From contig OZ020514.1 in assembly GCA_963971425.1 (NCBI GenBank), positions 26,524,602 through 26,588,601 of the forward strand: a DNA stretch of 64,000 bases, given 5' to 3'. The notes beneath the pieces were generated by a model. The model did no database searches. It saw only the letters and a program-made list of their open reading frames with translations, and was not told where the DNA came from. The DNA comes from Bryoerythrophyllum caledonicum. Its lineage: Eukaryota; Streptophyta; Bryopsida; Pottiales; Pottiaceae. Shown piece after piece: positions 24,311 through 37,158 of the stretch (position 1 is its first letter; each line of letters opens with the position of its first letter). The position numbers and the translations under genes are program-made.

Positions 24311-27300
24311 ATAAATGCTTGTTGATTATTATCATTAGATACTATTTATTTTTAATTTTTTTATTCAATTTTTTTTTTATCCATATGATGTTTGAACACC
24401 TATGTACCCAATTAAATAGGAAATAGTTTTTTTTGAAAATTATCGTAAATCATGAATAAGTATATATTTTACATGTTGTGTAAAATATACATAATTCGCA
24501 AATTTGCAATTATACATATGACTCAAGTCACACACAAGACTCTACACAATTATGAATAAAATATATAATTATTATTGAATATGTCAATTTGAGACTATCA
24601 AGATGATGCACATGTGAACCAAGCCCATTTTTTTTTAATGAGTTGCTTCCAAAAATTCTATTGATCAGTAATGTAGTACACCCTTCAAAATCCACAATTT
24701 CCTCACAAACAAAAGCTCTTATCACTATAATATATTTTAGACTTTGTTGGATGTTGTGCAAAAAAGTTCAAAATTTATGGCATGGTCTAAGTTCAACTTT
24801 GTATGCATTGATACTAAGATTAGATATATATTTAACAACTCAAAGAAAAAATCAATTGAAATCCTGACTTAATTGCTACGGTACTTAATTGCTATAGTAC
24901 CATGGATAGTAAAGGGTGATACAAATGAAGAAACTTCATTGTAAGGAAAAGAGAACAAAATGTCCAGTCAAAGGATGGACAAAGTTCAAACATCATAACA
25001 GACCAGCCAAGACTAATGTACAAAAGTAGTATACCAATGTTTAAGTGTACAAGACTAACATACCAATTTTGCATAATATTTTTGGGCATGTGTGCGAACT
25101 TGAGTTGAACTGCGAGTGCCTACAAACTTTGCGATGGCTGCAAAATCTGTCCCAAACCTGCAAGTTCTTAAAAATCAAGTACTATCCTCACAAAATCTAT
25201 GTCCAAAAAAATATTAAAGACATATTAGAGTTATGTATGAAGTCACACAGGTAAATGACATAGTAGACTCTTTATTCTAGGTAGTGTTGTTTTTTTAAAG
25301 TCACCCAAAGTTTAAATAAGATCCCCTTCTTTTATTAGTATATTACTTTTTGGCCCTGTTGTAATTGCAATTAGATATGAAAGAGCTTAGTGGTGTCATG
25401 ATTATAGTTTTTATTGAATATTCAAGAGCTTGGCACTTTTTAACTCATTCTATAAATAACTTTAATTGCCTTTCAGAAAGAAGATGAAGTCATGTTGTAT
25501 CATGATATCTTAGCCATCACTTTCCTTGTCCTATTGATTTTTACACTTAAAGCTATTTAGGCTTCTTTTTTGTTAATCAACTATTAAAGAACCATTTATG
25601 ATGATTCTAGAAAATCAACTTTAAAACAATGATTCTTATTGATACTATCAAACATCCAAATATAATAATAAATTTCAACTTTTAATTGTAGGATCTTATA
25701 AAGGGAAAATAAAACTCCACTCTGCAAAAGAAAGTAGCTTCATTTATTTTTCATTGACTACAAGGATTAGAAGACACTTTGTATAGCATTTGAGGCAAGT
25801 TAAAAATCAAATAACATTGTTTTAAATGTGCCAAGTGACTTTATCACACATGGAAGGGGTTCAATATCAAACAAAGGTTTCTTTCTAAGTATCAGTTTGT
25901 GATAAAACTTGAGTTTAAATACCAAATATCAAGAATTGTTTAATATTCAATTAGAAACAAAAACAAAATAGCATAAACAAAAACTTTGTATTTATAAAAT
26001 GTTGAAGGAAAGAACTTTTATACAATATCTAAAAGCTTTAACACCTCTTGGAATGAAATTTTTATACAACCATAAAAATAATGTTCTTTTAATCTCAACA
26101 GAGGTTAATTTTGTAAATTGTATACAAAATTGCAAAGTTAACGGAACACAGATTGCCAAACTACCCGTCCTCATAGAAGAGCTACTTTGGATAGCATCAC
26201 TTTATTATTGGATATCTATTTCAAAAGATCATACCTCCGGTAAACCCTTCTTTGACAAAAACCAATAAATATTTTTTACAAATAATTTAAAAATTGTCTT
26301 CATATTGTTCAAAATTGGCATTACAAAAGCATGCCAAAAATTTCAGAGTCTATTCATGAACGTTTGGTATTCTAGAAGTTAGAAATGAAAATTAAAGGTG
26401 AAAATCTTAGTATCTTTGCTATACATTACAAATGATTTTATGCCATAAGATACAATAGAGGACATCATGAAAGAATTATAAAATAAAAAGGTTTTTATTT
26501 ATTTTAAATTTGAATTCCAAATTTTGTTTTCAATTTTGGGATTAAATTTTTTTGAATATGTTTTCCAACTATTTTCTTTCACAGGTGATTAATATAGATA
26601 TTGCATATGCTATTGAAAATGATAAAAGAAATCACCTTGAAAAGTATTATGACTTATTGATTGAAATATTTGTAACAAAGTCATTTGAAAAATGAGGTAA
26701 AGATACTGTAAGTTATTATGTCTGCTCTTATATTAATAATTAAGATTTGTTCTAAGAAATTCTAAATTTCTTTGAAAAATCAAAAGAAGAAAATCGTTAC
26801 AAAAAGGCATGGTGCAACATGTGAGAATTTATAAAATTGCCTGGAGAATGTATAAAATTGATAAATATAGATGGATGTATTCCAAATGTTTTCAATATTC
26901 CTTAAAACATTTATTAAACAAAGTTATATTTTCTCACATTCATTATTGCTAGATATAGGCATGAATGCTTCAATTAGTGGTTTGAAAGGAACCAATCTTA
27001 TTAGATTAGAAAGCTTGATAGTCTAGCAAGTAAATTTCTTATAATTTTTTAAGTTCCTTGATACCACATCCTAAAAAATTATTGAGCACAACCTCTTCTA
27101 TTGTACAAGAATGAATAGTAACCAAAAAAATAAAATAAAATAAATTATATTTATTCACAATTATAACCATAGAATCTTGTTAATAACTGCCATGGAAAGT
27201 AGTGTATGGTATTTTTATAACCATTTTGACCACATAGATTGTATAAGTATAACATATTAAACAAAAAATAATAATGTTTTTACCATGCTTTTTAGAATTA

Positions 27301-28239
27301 GCAAACTTTAAGCTATTCTTACATACAATCATTTTTGTTACGCAAAATTTGAAGATTTTCAATTACAATCTATGTTTTATTTAGATATGTGCTTACTAGA
27401 TATCAAATGTAAGGAAGATATTAGCACATTTAGAAAATCTTTTATCAAAATACAAGTAATAGACCAAATTGTGTATGTTTCATTTTTATGTGTATTCAAT
27501 TTCTTAAATAATCTTCATTCAAACATTTAACACAAGGACTACAGTGATTTTGAAAATCACTGAAAAGATCAACAGGTAAGAATAAAATCCCTCACTTTTG
27601 TGCTTACAAATGAGGAAAAAGAATTAAAAAATTGTACCAACCTAGGTAGATGCAAAATCTTTGACTTTTTCTTTAGAGAAATTTTTATATAACTCTAAAA
27701 TATAAATCTAAAGATAATCGAAATCTCAAGGAAGAGCACATTTATTACATGTATGAAAAATCTTTGAAGTAGTAAAGAGACATAATAAACTTGCCTACAT
27801 GAACACATGTGCTAAACAACTTAGAAAAGTATAATTTTTCTATAAAATGCTAAAGCTTCTTGTAATTCAAGGTTTTATTGATAGAAATTATACACCTGGT
27901 GTATATCACCAAAAAAAATTCTAGTTTAACAAAGTTTTAGAGTATTCTACCTTGAAAAGAAATCTCAAGAATTCACATTTAAAATCAACATTGTAGCATC
28001 TAAATGCAATAATTTTTTCCTTCAGACATTTGTGTAAAAGAGCTCGATGGCTTTGGAAATTAAGCTAGTTCTTTCAAAAATGAAGAAGAAAAGATCATCT
28101 TGTACCATGAATTAATATTACTAGTATAATTATTATAATATGAAGATTATTATTATGATTAATAAGAACAATATAATAATAATGATTATTATTCCAAATA
28201 AAAATAAAAATCGAAGTAATTTCAAATATTTAGAAGAAA

Positions 28240-29197
28240 CCCCTAAATGAAAAAAGTCCCAAAGTAGGATTTTGCATATCTCGGGCACGTTTCTATGGTT
28301 GCAAATTATATTTAAAATTCTTCAAATTTTGCAGAAAGATGTAAGAAGACAAGAGGCACATGGAAATAATTTTTTTATTCTCATCGGGCCATTAAGAAAA
28401 AAGTGATGCCAACTTCAAGAGAAATTTCTTGAGTGTGGGCATGTTGGACGACCCTAAAAAACTTTTGCTAGGACACTCTATTGAACATGAGGTTTCCTAT
28501 AATAGCAAGTAATATTATAGCTTTCTATATTTTCAAAAAAAAGTTCTTGTCTTTAGTGGAAAATAGCATTTTATCCCAAATCATACATTTTTCAAACATT
28601 GTCATACATTTTTTGGGCAAGGTACTAAGAAAACTTCTTCAAATCCACATCAAATTTAGAGATCTTTGAAATTTCCACTTTTTATTTTTAATACTACAAG
28701 ATGTGGTGTAAACCTACTTATTTACCATTTGGATTCTCATTTGAAAACATATCAAATCCACAAAAAGATAAAACTTGAATTGACACTTTTAGAACCTTCA
28801 CTTGTTGCACAATATTTTTAAATATGCTACAGCCCCCTTCCACCTCTAAACATTAATGTGCAACGAACTCATAACATACTTGATATGACGGTAATGACTT
28901 CAGGCCTTGTGTAGTACAAGTGATGTGTACTTGATACCAAGTGAAGTCAAAGTGTGCTAATCCACTCAATGCAAGGAAGAAAATGATCTTTTAAAAAAAT
29001 AAAATTAAGCACTATAATCTTTCAATCCATGTGGTCAAAGTTGATGAAATTTTGTAAGTATGTCACTTTATAAGCCGTAATTGAGATCCTACGGTTGAAA
29101 TTGGAAATGAATTTTTTTGTTTCTATCCTAACTCATTGCACCAAAATCATCAATTTCAAAGTGTTTTTGGTATAAAATTGTCAAGGAAATCTAGGGA
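28240..29197 (-). mobile_element. TTAA-element copy 3, 958 bp, diverged
   Basis: Begins CCCCTAAATGAAAAAAGTCC and ends with AATCTAGGGA followed by TTAA (29198-29201); the left flank is GAAA where TTAA is expected, so one side has mutated. The inside follows copies 1 and 2 closely (GGACACTCTATTGAA, TTGGATTCTCATTTGAAAAC, GAAGTCAAAGTGTGCTAATC). No conserved open frame remains in this copy. Confidence 0.85.
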
Positions 29198-29454
29198 TTA
29201 ATTCAAGGTTGTCTATTGTGTTGTGATGACGACCAAATCCATCACAATGTCACGATGTCACAACACAATGTCATGCCGTCATTGTGACGGATCGTGTCAC
29301 TACCGTCAGGGGGCTATTTTGACGACAAATATTCAACATGTATATTTAACTCCATGGAGACACGTCGGATACACTACGTAATCTGAGTGCCACATGTGCA
29401 AACATATCATCATCTCGAGTAATTACAGGTTTGGAACTTACAATATTGCCTGCA

Positions 29455-30000
29455 ATCCCTGTTCGCCCTCCGTTTAAGCGCTCTGCTCCCTATCCGCTCC
29501 CCATCCGCAATTCCCATCCATAGTCCCCGTCCGCACCCCATCCTCGCACTCATCCGCGCCTGCATCCACTCCTCATCAATAGTTCCCGTCCGCGCCCCAT
29601 CCGCGTCCCAACTGTACACTCATCCACATCATATCTAAAATTTTCATCCGCGCTCCCCGTTGGCTCCTCATCCGAGGTCTATCTACACACCATCTCCTTC
29701 CCTTCTGCTCCCCTTCTACTCTCCATTGACTCCCCATCCGCACACCATCCGCGGTTTCCATTTGTAGTCCCCATCCGCCTCCAACCACTCCTCATCCATC
29801 CCCATCCGCTTTCCATCCGCTCCCCACCCGCTACCCATCCGCTCTCCATTCGCTCTCCATCCGCATCTACGTTCGCTTCTCAACAACGCCCTGCACCGCG
29901 CCCCATCTATAGTCCTTGTCCGTGGCCCATCCGTCCACCATCCGTAGATTCCATCCGTGCCCCATCTACACCCTTTCCGTACTTGTCCAAATCCCTGTCA
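29455..30000 (+). repeat. Degenerate CCCCATCCGC minisatellite, about 545 bp
   Basis: The C-rich plus strand is built from variants of CCCATCCGC and CCCCATCC at spacings of about 10-20 bases, mixed with TTCCATCCG and GTCCGC. It stands out as a strongly strand-asymmetric C-rich block in AT-rich DNA. The Gly/Arg/Met-rich frames on the minus strand (29410-29788) are by-products. Confidence 0.85.
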
Positions 30001-31447
30001 GCAAGGAAATGCCACCTTATAAAATTTTCACTCAAGGATTAACATTACATCTCTAAAAGTAAAAGATATGATATGCACATAGGATGTCATTGCGACCTAG
30101 GATGACAACGTCGACGCCAAAGTAACTAAGTTGTCCTTTGTAGGAGTAAAACTCGTCTTTGACTCCACCTTGACCCTATTGTGATGTAACAAGAGGTAAC
30201 ATCCTTTTACATACAACTTTGTTATATTTGAGTCTAAAATGCATTTTTTGCCTTTGAAATGATTATAAACATTTAAGGCTATTCAAGATTGATTTTATTT
30301 ACATAAAATGCAAAAAGATGTCAAGGTATTATTGTACTTCATTATTTGCAGTCTTTGGTTGTTGCCTTGTATAATAAACACTTGTATCAATAGAAAAAGT
30401 CTTATGTTAGACATCTCTGCTTTATATTTGATGAGGCTCTAACCTTTTTAATATGTTGATTTACCTCCTCCTTAATTAAGAGTTGAAAGGCACAAAAACT
30501 AGGACACTTTTTTATAGGAAAATACAACATTATAATAATACCTTATCTCAAGAAAATCCCAATAGAAATCATATTGGTCACATGCAAGGTTTAGCACATT
30601 GGAGGGTTTGAGGAGGTTAGTTTCTATATGAGAAACCAACTAGGAGGTTATGGAGTCACATGAAGACCTAAGACCTAACTCTAGTTGGTGATTATGATTA
30701 TTAGTATCATTGAACTTTGAGATAAGTGGTGGTGTATTTTGAACTTTGATGCCAAATGACCTCCTTGTATTGTTGAGGAGACTCATCTTACTCAAGTTGA
30801 GTCTTCTACATGATGGAGTAAAAGAGTGCTTGCACTTTGGTAGCTACATTGAGATTATGTTATCATTCCTTAAAAATGACATTGACTTGACTTATTGTAT
30901 GTTTTTGTTTTTTTTGTGGATTTTACTTCAAAATGATCTCACTTTGATATTAGTGTACTCTTAGTGGAAGACTTTACACAGAAAACTTTAAAAACTTGTG
31001 CTTAGAGACTTTTGAGCCGTGTTTTGAATACTGGGTTGATGTTGCCAAAGCTCAATTATGATCAAGTATGAGGGATATAACTTGTAGTTAAGGTCAGAAG
31101 CGAGTGCTGGAAGGCAATCCATTCTTATGAAACTCTATCGACTTTTCACAGTTAATCCACTGCTTGTTTCAGCGAACACATCGTTACGAGATCCGTTTCT
31201 TCCGTAGAGTGTGGACGGAGGCAACAATTGAGACAGGTGTTGCAGAGGATTCCAGTGGAACAACGAAGAAGACAAGCGGAGCAACCCTCCGAGCAACGGC
31301 CTAGGCTGTGTGGTGTTCAGATACGGTGTCCGTGAAGTATTGTCGGAGTGCAGATCCCGAGTTTGATCTTTGCCTCACTTGTTGGCACTTACAGTTATGC
31401 GCTTGGAGGTCAAGCACGGTTGGGTTGATGAATACGCCGTGGATTAG
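30001..31447. other. No recognised gene
   Basis: AT-rich to about 31050, then more balanced DNA that may be the 5' part of the PRR locus. The frame at 30746-30964 shows no motif that I recognise. Confidence 0.4.
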
Positions 31448-31903
31448 CTGAAGGAGTACAACGACAAGAAGTGTTTGCGACCAACGAGGTGTAGGAGAAT
31501 TCTTCGGAGCACGTGTTCTACACTGGTGCACGACCTGTGAAAGAGCTTCCTGCTGCAGTGCAACTTGAGAGTGCTGCTGGTGGAGGACAACGACTTGACT
31601 CGGCACATGATAGGCGCTGTGCTGTGGAACCGCAACTACGAAATTACCGCGTTGGGAAATGGGTTGGTTGCGTGAGAGATGCCGGAGAATTCGAGCAGGA
31701 GTTTCGACTTGGTTTTGACTGACGTGGTGATGCCGTGCCTGTCGGAAGTCCAGCTGCTCTCAAAGATGATGAAATGGAAAGCCTCCAAAGCGAGTATCTG
31801 TCGTCATTATTTCATCTTACGACAGTCTGGACATCATGTTCCGGTGCCTATCTAAAGAAGCGGCGGACTACCTGGTGAAGCCCGTGAAGAAGAACGAGTT
31901 CAG
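31448..31903 (+). pseudogene. Pseudo-response-regulator (PRR, circadian clock) receiver-domain exon, decayed
   Basis: Frame 2 gives an almost full receiver domain of the plant PRR family, nuclear clock repressors. Motifs in order: LRVLLVEDNDLTRHMIGAVL (from about 31568), NYEITALGNGLVA, SFDLVLTDVVMPCLSE (about 31700), VVIISSYDSLDIMFRCLSKE, and AADYLVKPVKKNEFR, ending at a GTAAAT splice donor at 31904, close to where PRR proteins continue with NLWQHVWRR. The LTDVVMP Asp is kept; flowering-plant PRRs usually have Glu there, while moss PRRs are known to keep Asp. Two in-frame TGA codons (31538-31540 and 31673-31675) stand where PRRs usually have Trp, so each is one G-to-A change from TGG. No frameshift is seen over about 120 codons. 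The CCT motif and other exons are not found. Most likely a recent pseudogene or an isolated exon. Confidence 0.82.
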
Positions 31904-33586
31904 GTAAATATTTTAGAACTTCAGAAGTGCGAGTTTTGTTGCTAAGGTACGGCGTGGGCGAGGGTTCCAGGGTGTTAAGCAGGCTCCTGGAGTGCGGGAG
32001 CTGACCGCATGGCAGCTTGTCGCTAGGGTGTCCGAGCTGGTGAAGGATTTGTTGTGGAAGGGCGAGAACCTACAGCAGGACTGCCAAGGGCGGCGACTCT
32101 TTCACGATTTCGGTGGTCTGGCAGTGACAGCTGCAGATACGGACAGAAGTTGGGAGGAACGGTGTGTGCAACTGGAGGTCACGGTTGAGGTTTCTGGTGT
32201 AAGGCGGGTCGGAGCATGGAGCTGTCGCCTAAAAACAAGAGAAGGACGCCCTGTGAGCATGAGTTTTCGGACGTAGTGCAAACCAAGTGACTAGCCACCT
32301 CAGAATCGAGGACTAGCTCTAACTAATCGCGGTTGTCGATCTCCTGCACCGATTGTGGGCCGTTGATCTAGGTGCTGAGGTCCTATCCCTTGGTCGGTAG
32401 GCCAAAGAGCCACCTGCGCCCGTAGGGTGCTTAGGGTTGATGAATCAATTGTCTAATGGTCTCCTACCCTAATATGGGTTCACTCATTTCCTTTGGTATA
32501 TATTGCGTATACTTTGGTCATTAAATGCAAGGGCAAGGATCATCTCAAATGAGATTGATGACGATGATTGGCCAGAGGCAATCCTCGGTTTCAAGGCTAG
32601 CCGGTGACGACGTAGTACGAGGGTTGGTTGAAGACGAGCCGGTGTAGTTGGAGAATTGGGAGGATTAGAAGCTCGAGTAGCTGCTGAGTGTGGGCAATGG
32701 GGTGACGCTGTTGATAGAATCACAAGTGGATCCACAACTTGGTACCAACACGTGTTTCTCATTTGTTTTGCTTGCTAATTGACTCATGTGGCCCAATTTT
32801 GGTGTGATTTTGTGGAGTTCTATCATTTCTTGTGTGCCCTTGAGGATCCTGGATTGTGGAGAGGTAGAGAATAGCCTCAGTGACAGAATCTCACATCAGG
32901 CAAGGGTTCTAGGTGGCAAGAATCTATCCAAACTGACTCCTTGTTGCGCCATTGGGCTACATCAGGCCAGACAAATTGCTACATGTGTATTTTGTTTCCG
33001 TACTGAAGTAGAGGTATTATGCTCAAGAATAGTTCAGCAACGGTGTTGATCCTGAAGCAAAAGTATGTTGTCCGAAGGAGGTTGTGCCCGCTCCGGAGGA
33101 GATTGCGCTCGATTCGGAGGAGGTTGCAAGATTTGGGATAGAATAATGAATTACAAAACTTCTTTTATTTTCATCAAATTTAAATGTGCGGGATTCTATT
33201 TCACATCACATGGTAGTGGGTGGTGGACAACTAGCGAGAGTAGAGCTAGTAGTGTGTGGGATACACTAACCATAGAGTTATTTAATTAGAAAGTGTCAAT
33301 CTCCATCTATGCTCTAAAGATGACGGGCGTTCACGAGGCGTAGGGCTTCATTGGCTAATTTTTCCACCTTCTAAGTAAAAGGGGTTCAATTTCACTAGGA
33401 AAAACAACCTGTTTGCTGTATGTGTTGGTGGAATTGTGTTGGAAAAGTTGCAAGCAAGTTATTGGAGGGAAAGGACATGGTTCCGCCATCTTTAGAAAAG
33501 AAGAAATTCCTAAAAGACTAGGAATAGCACGTAATAACTGCAACACCATTTAAGAAGTTGTATTAATTGTTCTTTAAGTGGGAAGA
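31904..33586. other. No recognised gene; leader region of Ty3/gypsy A in the last part
   Basis: 31990-32280 is GC-richer with a 95-codon open frame that has no early ATG and no known motif. From about 32500 the sequence probably belongs to the 5' part of gypsy A: a primer-binding-like TTGGTACCAACACG lies at about 32739. A short 21-base direct repeat (variants of TTCGGAGGAGGTTGCAAG) lies at 33073-33136. The exact 5' end of the element is not visible. Confidence 0.35.
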
Positions 33587-35761
33587 CATGGCTTCCCCTT
33601 ACAGAGATGGAGAACAAGATGTGCAGAGATCTTTGGATGCCATGAGTACCATCAAATTTGATGACTATTGGAGAGAGTTTACTATGTAATGTGAGCTCTA
33701 AAAGTCCCAGAACCTCAACTTCAATCCTCATATGACATTATTTGGTTGTTTGGAGGAAGTACCGTTACTAGAACATGGAGAGCTAAAGAAAGCTCACATT
33801 GAAGAAATTCTAGCATGGAGGAATTACTACACACGACATTACGCGGATGTATTTATGAAATACTGAAGATGCCATCTATTGTAGTTAAGAAAAAGGTGGC
33901 ACATGGCATGAGTAGTGCAAGAGATGTAGACCAATTGGTCGTAAAGGTAACCAATTCACTTCCACTTGTACAACTCAGTCAGTATTGTCAAGAACAATGG
34001 GTGGACTAGATGAAGGCATTATGATCTTTTGTCGGAAGTAGAGATGAATCCTTGTGAGAGGCTCATGCGAGATTGCGAAGAGTGATTTACGTTGCTCATA
34101 AAATCACGGAGTAGCAAGCGGTGCATCATTGATGTATCGTCTTGGACAATGAGTTAGAAACCCTATTTGCAATGAAGCATTGTAATTGGGAGTGCCATCT
34201 ACATTGTCATTAGTGTTTGAGTCCTAGGAGCAGATTGAGATTAATTTGGTGGAGGAGAAGACAACCATGGATTTTTTTAAGTGTGAAGTGAAGGTTCTTG
34301 ACAAGGTCAAGGTTGCCAAGGCTAGTATTCTTTCTTGTGCCATTGATACTAATGTCTTATGTTTCAAGTGTAGCAAGCCAAGATGTGTGTGGAAGGTTTG
34401 CAAGGAGGTAAGACCACTATACCTCAAATTGAAGGCTTGTAGTCTAATTGTGGTGTCAAGGGGCATGCCAAGGTTAATTATTGGAATGTTCACCTTAAGT
34501 TGAGCCTTCTAAGAGCAAGATAGCGAAGGCAAGGGACATGAAGAAGGGTTCCAGAGTCTTTGGAGAAAAGAAGAAGAGTTGGAAGGTCAAGTTCGCAAAA
34601 CAAGAGGCCAAATTGGAGCCAATGAATGTCAATGCCGTTGTGGGATGTGGTAAGCCTTAAATCATTCTTAGCTTTCATGTTGGAATAGTTTTAGACCCGA
34701 TGATGGATTTGGAGATTCTATTCTTAGTGGCATTGCACTTGCCATTGTGGTTGACTTGTAGAAGGCTATGTGACTATGTCTTTATATGGAGCCAAACATA
34801 GGTGTTTAAGGAGGCTCCACATGAAGCAAATCCTATTGTGGATCTTCAACACGCACTACTTCTACAATCATTCACTTTTAGAAGAGATGGTATTGACATC
34901 GTCTACGGTGCATCAAGTTCGACTAGTAGCACCATCAGCTTGATTGCCAATGGCAGTTGGAGAGTGAATAGATACGAATGTTGTGGTTATTGAAGCAACA
35001 ATCTCGATATGACAAACCTCATTCTTTTGGATGAAGCTGATGTCACAAGATGGCTTCAGTTTGGCAATAGTTTTCAAGATTGCGGCCACAATGTGTAGGG
35101 TGGACAAATTTTATGGACGTCAATTTGTTGAAGATGTAGGTGATTGAGGTGGAGGTAGATACGAGTCCATGTGACATCATAGAGAGATTTTTTTCAGCAG
35201 CCATGCGTGCTAAGACCATGGCCGCTTAACCTATAATTGAAAAGTCGTTTATTACACCTAGTGTGGTGGTGGTTGACAACTTCCAAGGTATTTTTTCAAC
35301 TTGTTGTGCCAAACGGGAGGATTTTTGAACCTTGACGCGTGCTTTTGAACTGAGGAGCTCAATCTTTTGTATTGAAAGTATTCTCCATTGAAATTTGATA
35401 GGTTGAACTCTCTGAAGACATTTTAGAGAAGTGTCCATGAACAAATACCACATCTGCAAGGGGTATAGAGCACGGTACGGGCGTTACAAGAATAGAGTTG
35501 GTGTTGCAACTCAATGAAGATAATGTAGAGGATGTAAACTTCATAAATGCGATGGCTATCATTATGGACGCTAAGTCATGCTACATCTTTGTGGGATAGG
35601 CAATGGTTTACTCAATAGGATTCACCTTGGGTTTTTGATAGGAAACAACAAGCTACAAACCAGGATGACAAGCGGGAGATGAGTGGAAGGCTCACCTACT
35701 AGATTAATTTTTTCAAGTTTTTGCTAAAAATCTAACTGCCATCTTTGCCTTCTATGGGAAG
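33587..35761 (+). pseudogene. Gypsy A gag and protease region, fossil
   Basis: The gag start parallels the minus-strand copy at 63951 (MASPYRDGE here, MSLPYRSGE there; shared AMSTI and EILAWR/EVLAWR). A zinc-knuckle-like CFKCSKPRCVWKVCKE is at about 34362-34409. From 34680 the order follows the other copy's protease region. The similarity stops abruptly near 35761 and resumes at 39680, which defines the GC-rich insertion. Confidence 0.75.
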
Positions 35762-36017
35762 GCGTTCCCACGTACTTTCGGAACTTAAGACCAAATCCGG
35801 AAGAAAATAAAGAAAAATTTAAAAAAATTAGGTAGTTAGGTAGTCATAAGAGCATAAGTAGTTCATAGAACAGAATAATATTTTAATACCGGGCCGGAAT
35901 CCTTAAAGGAGGTAGTTACAGCACTCTTCCCGAAAGTTGAGAAACCGGAGTACGGTGACGGCTGGATCCGGAAATACCATTATGACACGTAATGGTTTTC
36001 CGTACAAAGGCGTCTGA

Positions 36018-36024
36018 TATAAAA
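36018..36024 (+). promoter_or_regulatory. TATA box of GC-rich element 1
   Basis: TATAAAA stands about 217 bases before the first ATG of the open frame at 36235. Downstream, CTCTTAGGGTTTCC and CTTAGGGTTTCGC are pyrimidine-rich, AGGGTTT-bearing leader words often seen near plant transcription starts. The start site is probably near 36050. Confidence 0.55.
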
Positions 36025-36234
36025 CGCGACTGGGAGCCCTGCGCGCCAATCTCTTAGGGTTTCCAGCAGTCTCATTCTCCTTCCGCTCAGCGCGTTTTCT
36101 TAGGGTTTCGCATTCGTCCTTTGTGTAGGACGGTAGCGCAGAGTTAGCGAAGCACGAGGGACTTGGTGAGGTCAGTGCGTGCAGGATTTCTGGACACCAT
36201 TGCGAGGCGCAAGTTCACGGAGAGGTGGGCACGG

Positions 36235-37023
36235 ATGGCGGGGAAGAAGGGCAAGGCTCCGGCTACGGAAGCCCTACTGCTGCAGAAGGTGACTCCGGAG
36301 ATTCCGAAGCCGGTCAAGACCTGCCGGGTTTTAGAGAGCTTCCTCGAGATCATGGGTTGTGAAGGCCTTTTAGCGACACCATGGGCCTTCCAGAACAAAA
36401 TGATGATGGCGGAGCTTCTGGGAGAGCCACCAAGCCAGTACGCACAGAAGGTCAGGGCGCATCTGGAGGTCTGGACCACGGCACTCTGGAGGGACACTTA
36501 CGAGTTCCGAGCAGGGACGATCAAGGTGGCGGAGCGTGACGACGCCATCCTGAAGGGCGAGTTCCGCGCGAAGGCAAACCCTAAAGACGGTTACGTCCTC
36601 AGCGACCTCACCGTTTCGAATGCCAGGTTAGTTATGGCATTCTTCAACCCCATTTTCCACCTCGAGAAGCCTAAACGAATAGTGGCCAAGCTAGCTACAC
36701 TGATCCTAGGGTCGATGAGAGGAAAGTTGTCCGTCGATTGGGCAGCCATCATGGACGAGCTGATCGATAGGATGGTGAAGAACCTGCCGAAAGCCCGGAA
36801 AACCCCATCCTCCCTTTCCACGTACCTGGCTCATATGTACGCAAAGCATAAGATGTTGAGTCCGGATGAGCAGGCCGAGTACGATAGCCTGCTCACCATC
36901 CAGTCATACGGAGGGATGGAAACAGATGAGGAGCCGGAAGAATCGACGGACTCTAAGACGGAGAAGTCATCATCCCCCTTCATACTTCGAAGACCGAACC
37001 GGAAGCGGAGTCGTTCGGTGTAG
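36235..37023 (+). CDS. Uncharacterised protein of GC-rich element 1, 262 aa
   Basis: The first ATG of the frame is at 36235; the frame itself is open from 36163. The protein is mostly helical in appearance, basic, and ends in a Ser/Glu/Lys-rich tail. No known domain was recognised. The block NPIFHLEKPKRIVAKLATL (about 36640-36700) and YLAHMYAKHKMLSPDEQ (about 36823-36873) correspond to NSIFHPNQRKRVTARLATI and YLMHLYEHHHCLEPEEK in the second element (54549-55088). Conservation between two diverged copies says this was a selected protein; by layout (helical domain, then coiled coil, then Pro-rich tail in the next frame) it could be a Gag-like structural protein, which is inference. Confidence 0.6.
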   Translation: MAGKKGKAPATEALLLQKVTPEIPKPVKTCRVLESFLEIMGCEGLLATPWAFQNKMMMAELLGEPPSQYAQKVRAHLEVWTTALWRDTYEFRAGTIKVAERDDAILKGEFRAKANPKDGYVLSDLTVSNARLVMAFFNPIFHLEKPKRIVAKLATLILGSMRGKLSVDWAAIMDELIDRMVKNLPKARKTPSSLSTYLAHMYAKHKMLSPDEQAEYDSLLTIQSYGGMETDEEPEESTDSKTEKSSSPFILRRPNRKRSRSV

Positions 37024-37158
37024 AGGACTCCGGAAACCCCCGGAGCATGCCGGCCTTTGTCAACAATTCCGGCTCAGAGCCCACCCACAACACCACCACC
37101 CACATCGGAACCGGCCACAGAAGACGAACGATTCACGACCAGATCAGAGCCAGGACCT

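Larger units (their letters stand above)
21874..28239. other. AT-rich intergenic DNA, no gene recognised
   Basis: Over 6 kb of AT-rich sequence without a recognised protein or RNA gene. It contains two fragments of dispersed repeats, listed separately at 22640-22750 and 23990-24310. Confidence 0.5.

Noticed and set aside
29410-29788. Gly/Arg/Met-rich frames on the minus strand
   Set aside because: They are translations of the CATCCGC minisatellite.
30746-30964. 72-codon Leu-rich frame
   Set aside because: Looks like a membrane segment only because of AT-rich codons (TTT, CTT, ATT); no start context or similarity.
31992-32276. 95-codon GC-rich open frame after the PRR exon
   Set aside because: It has no early ATG, no splice signals that tie it to the PRR frame and no motif that I recognise.
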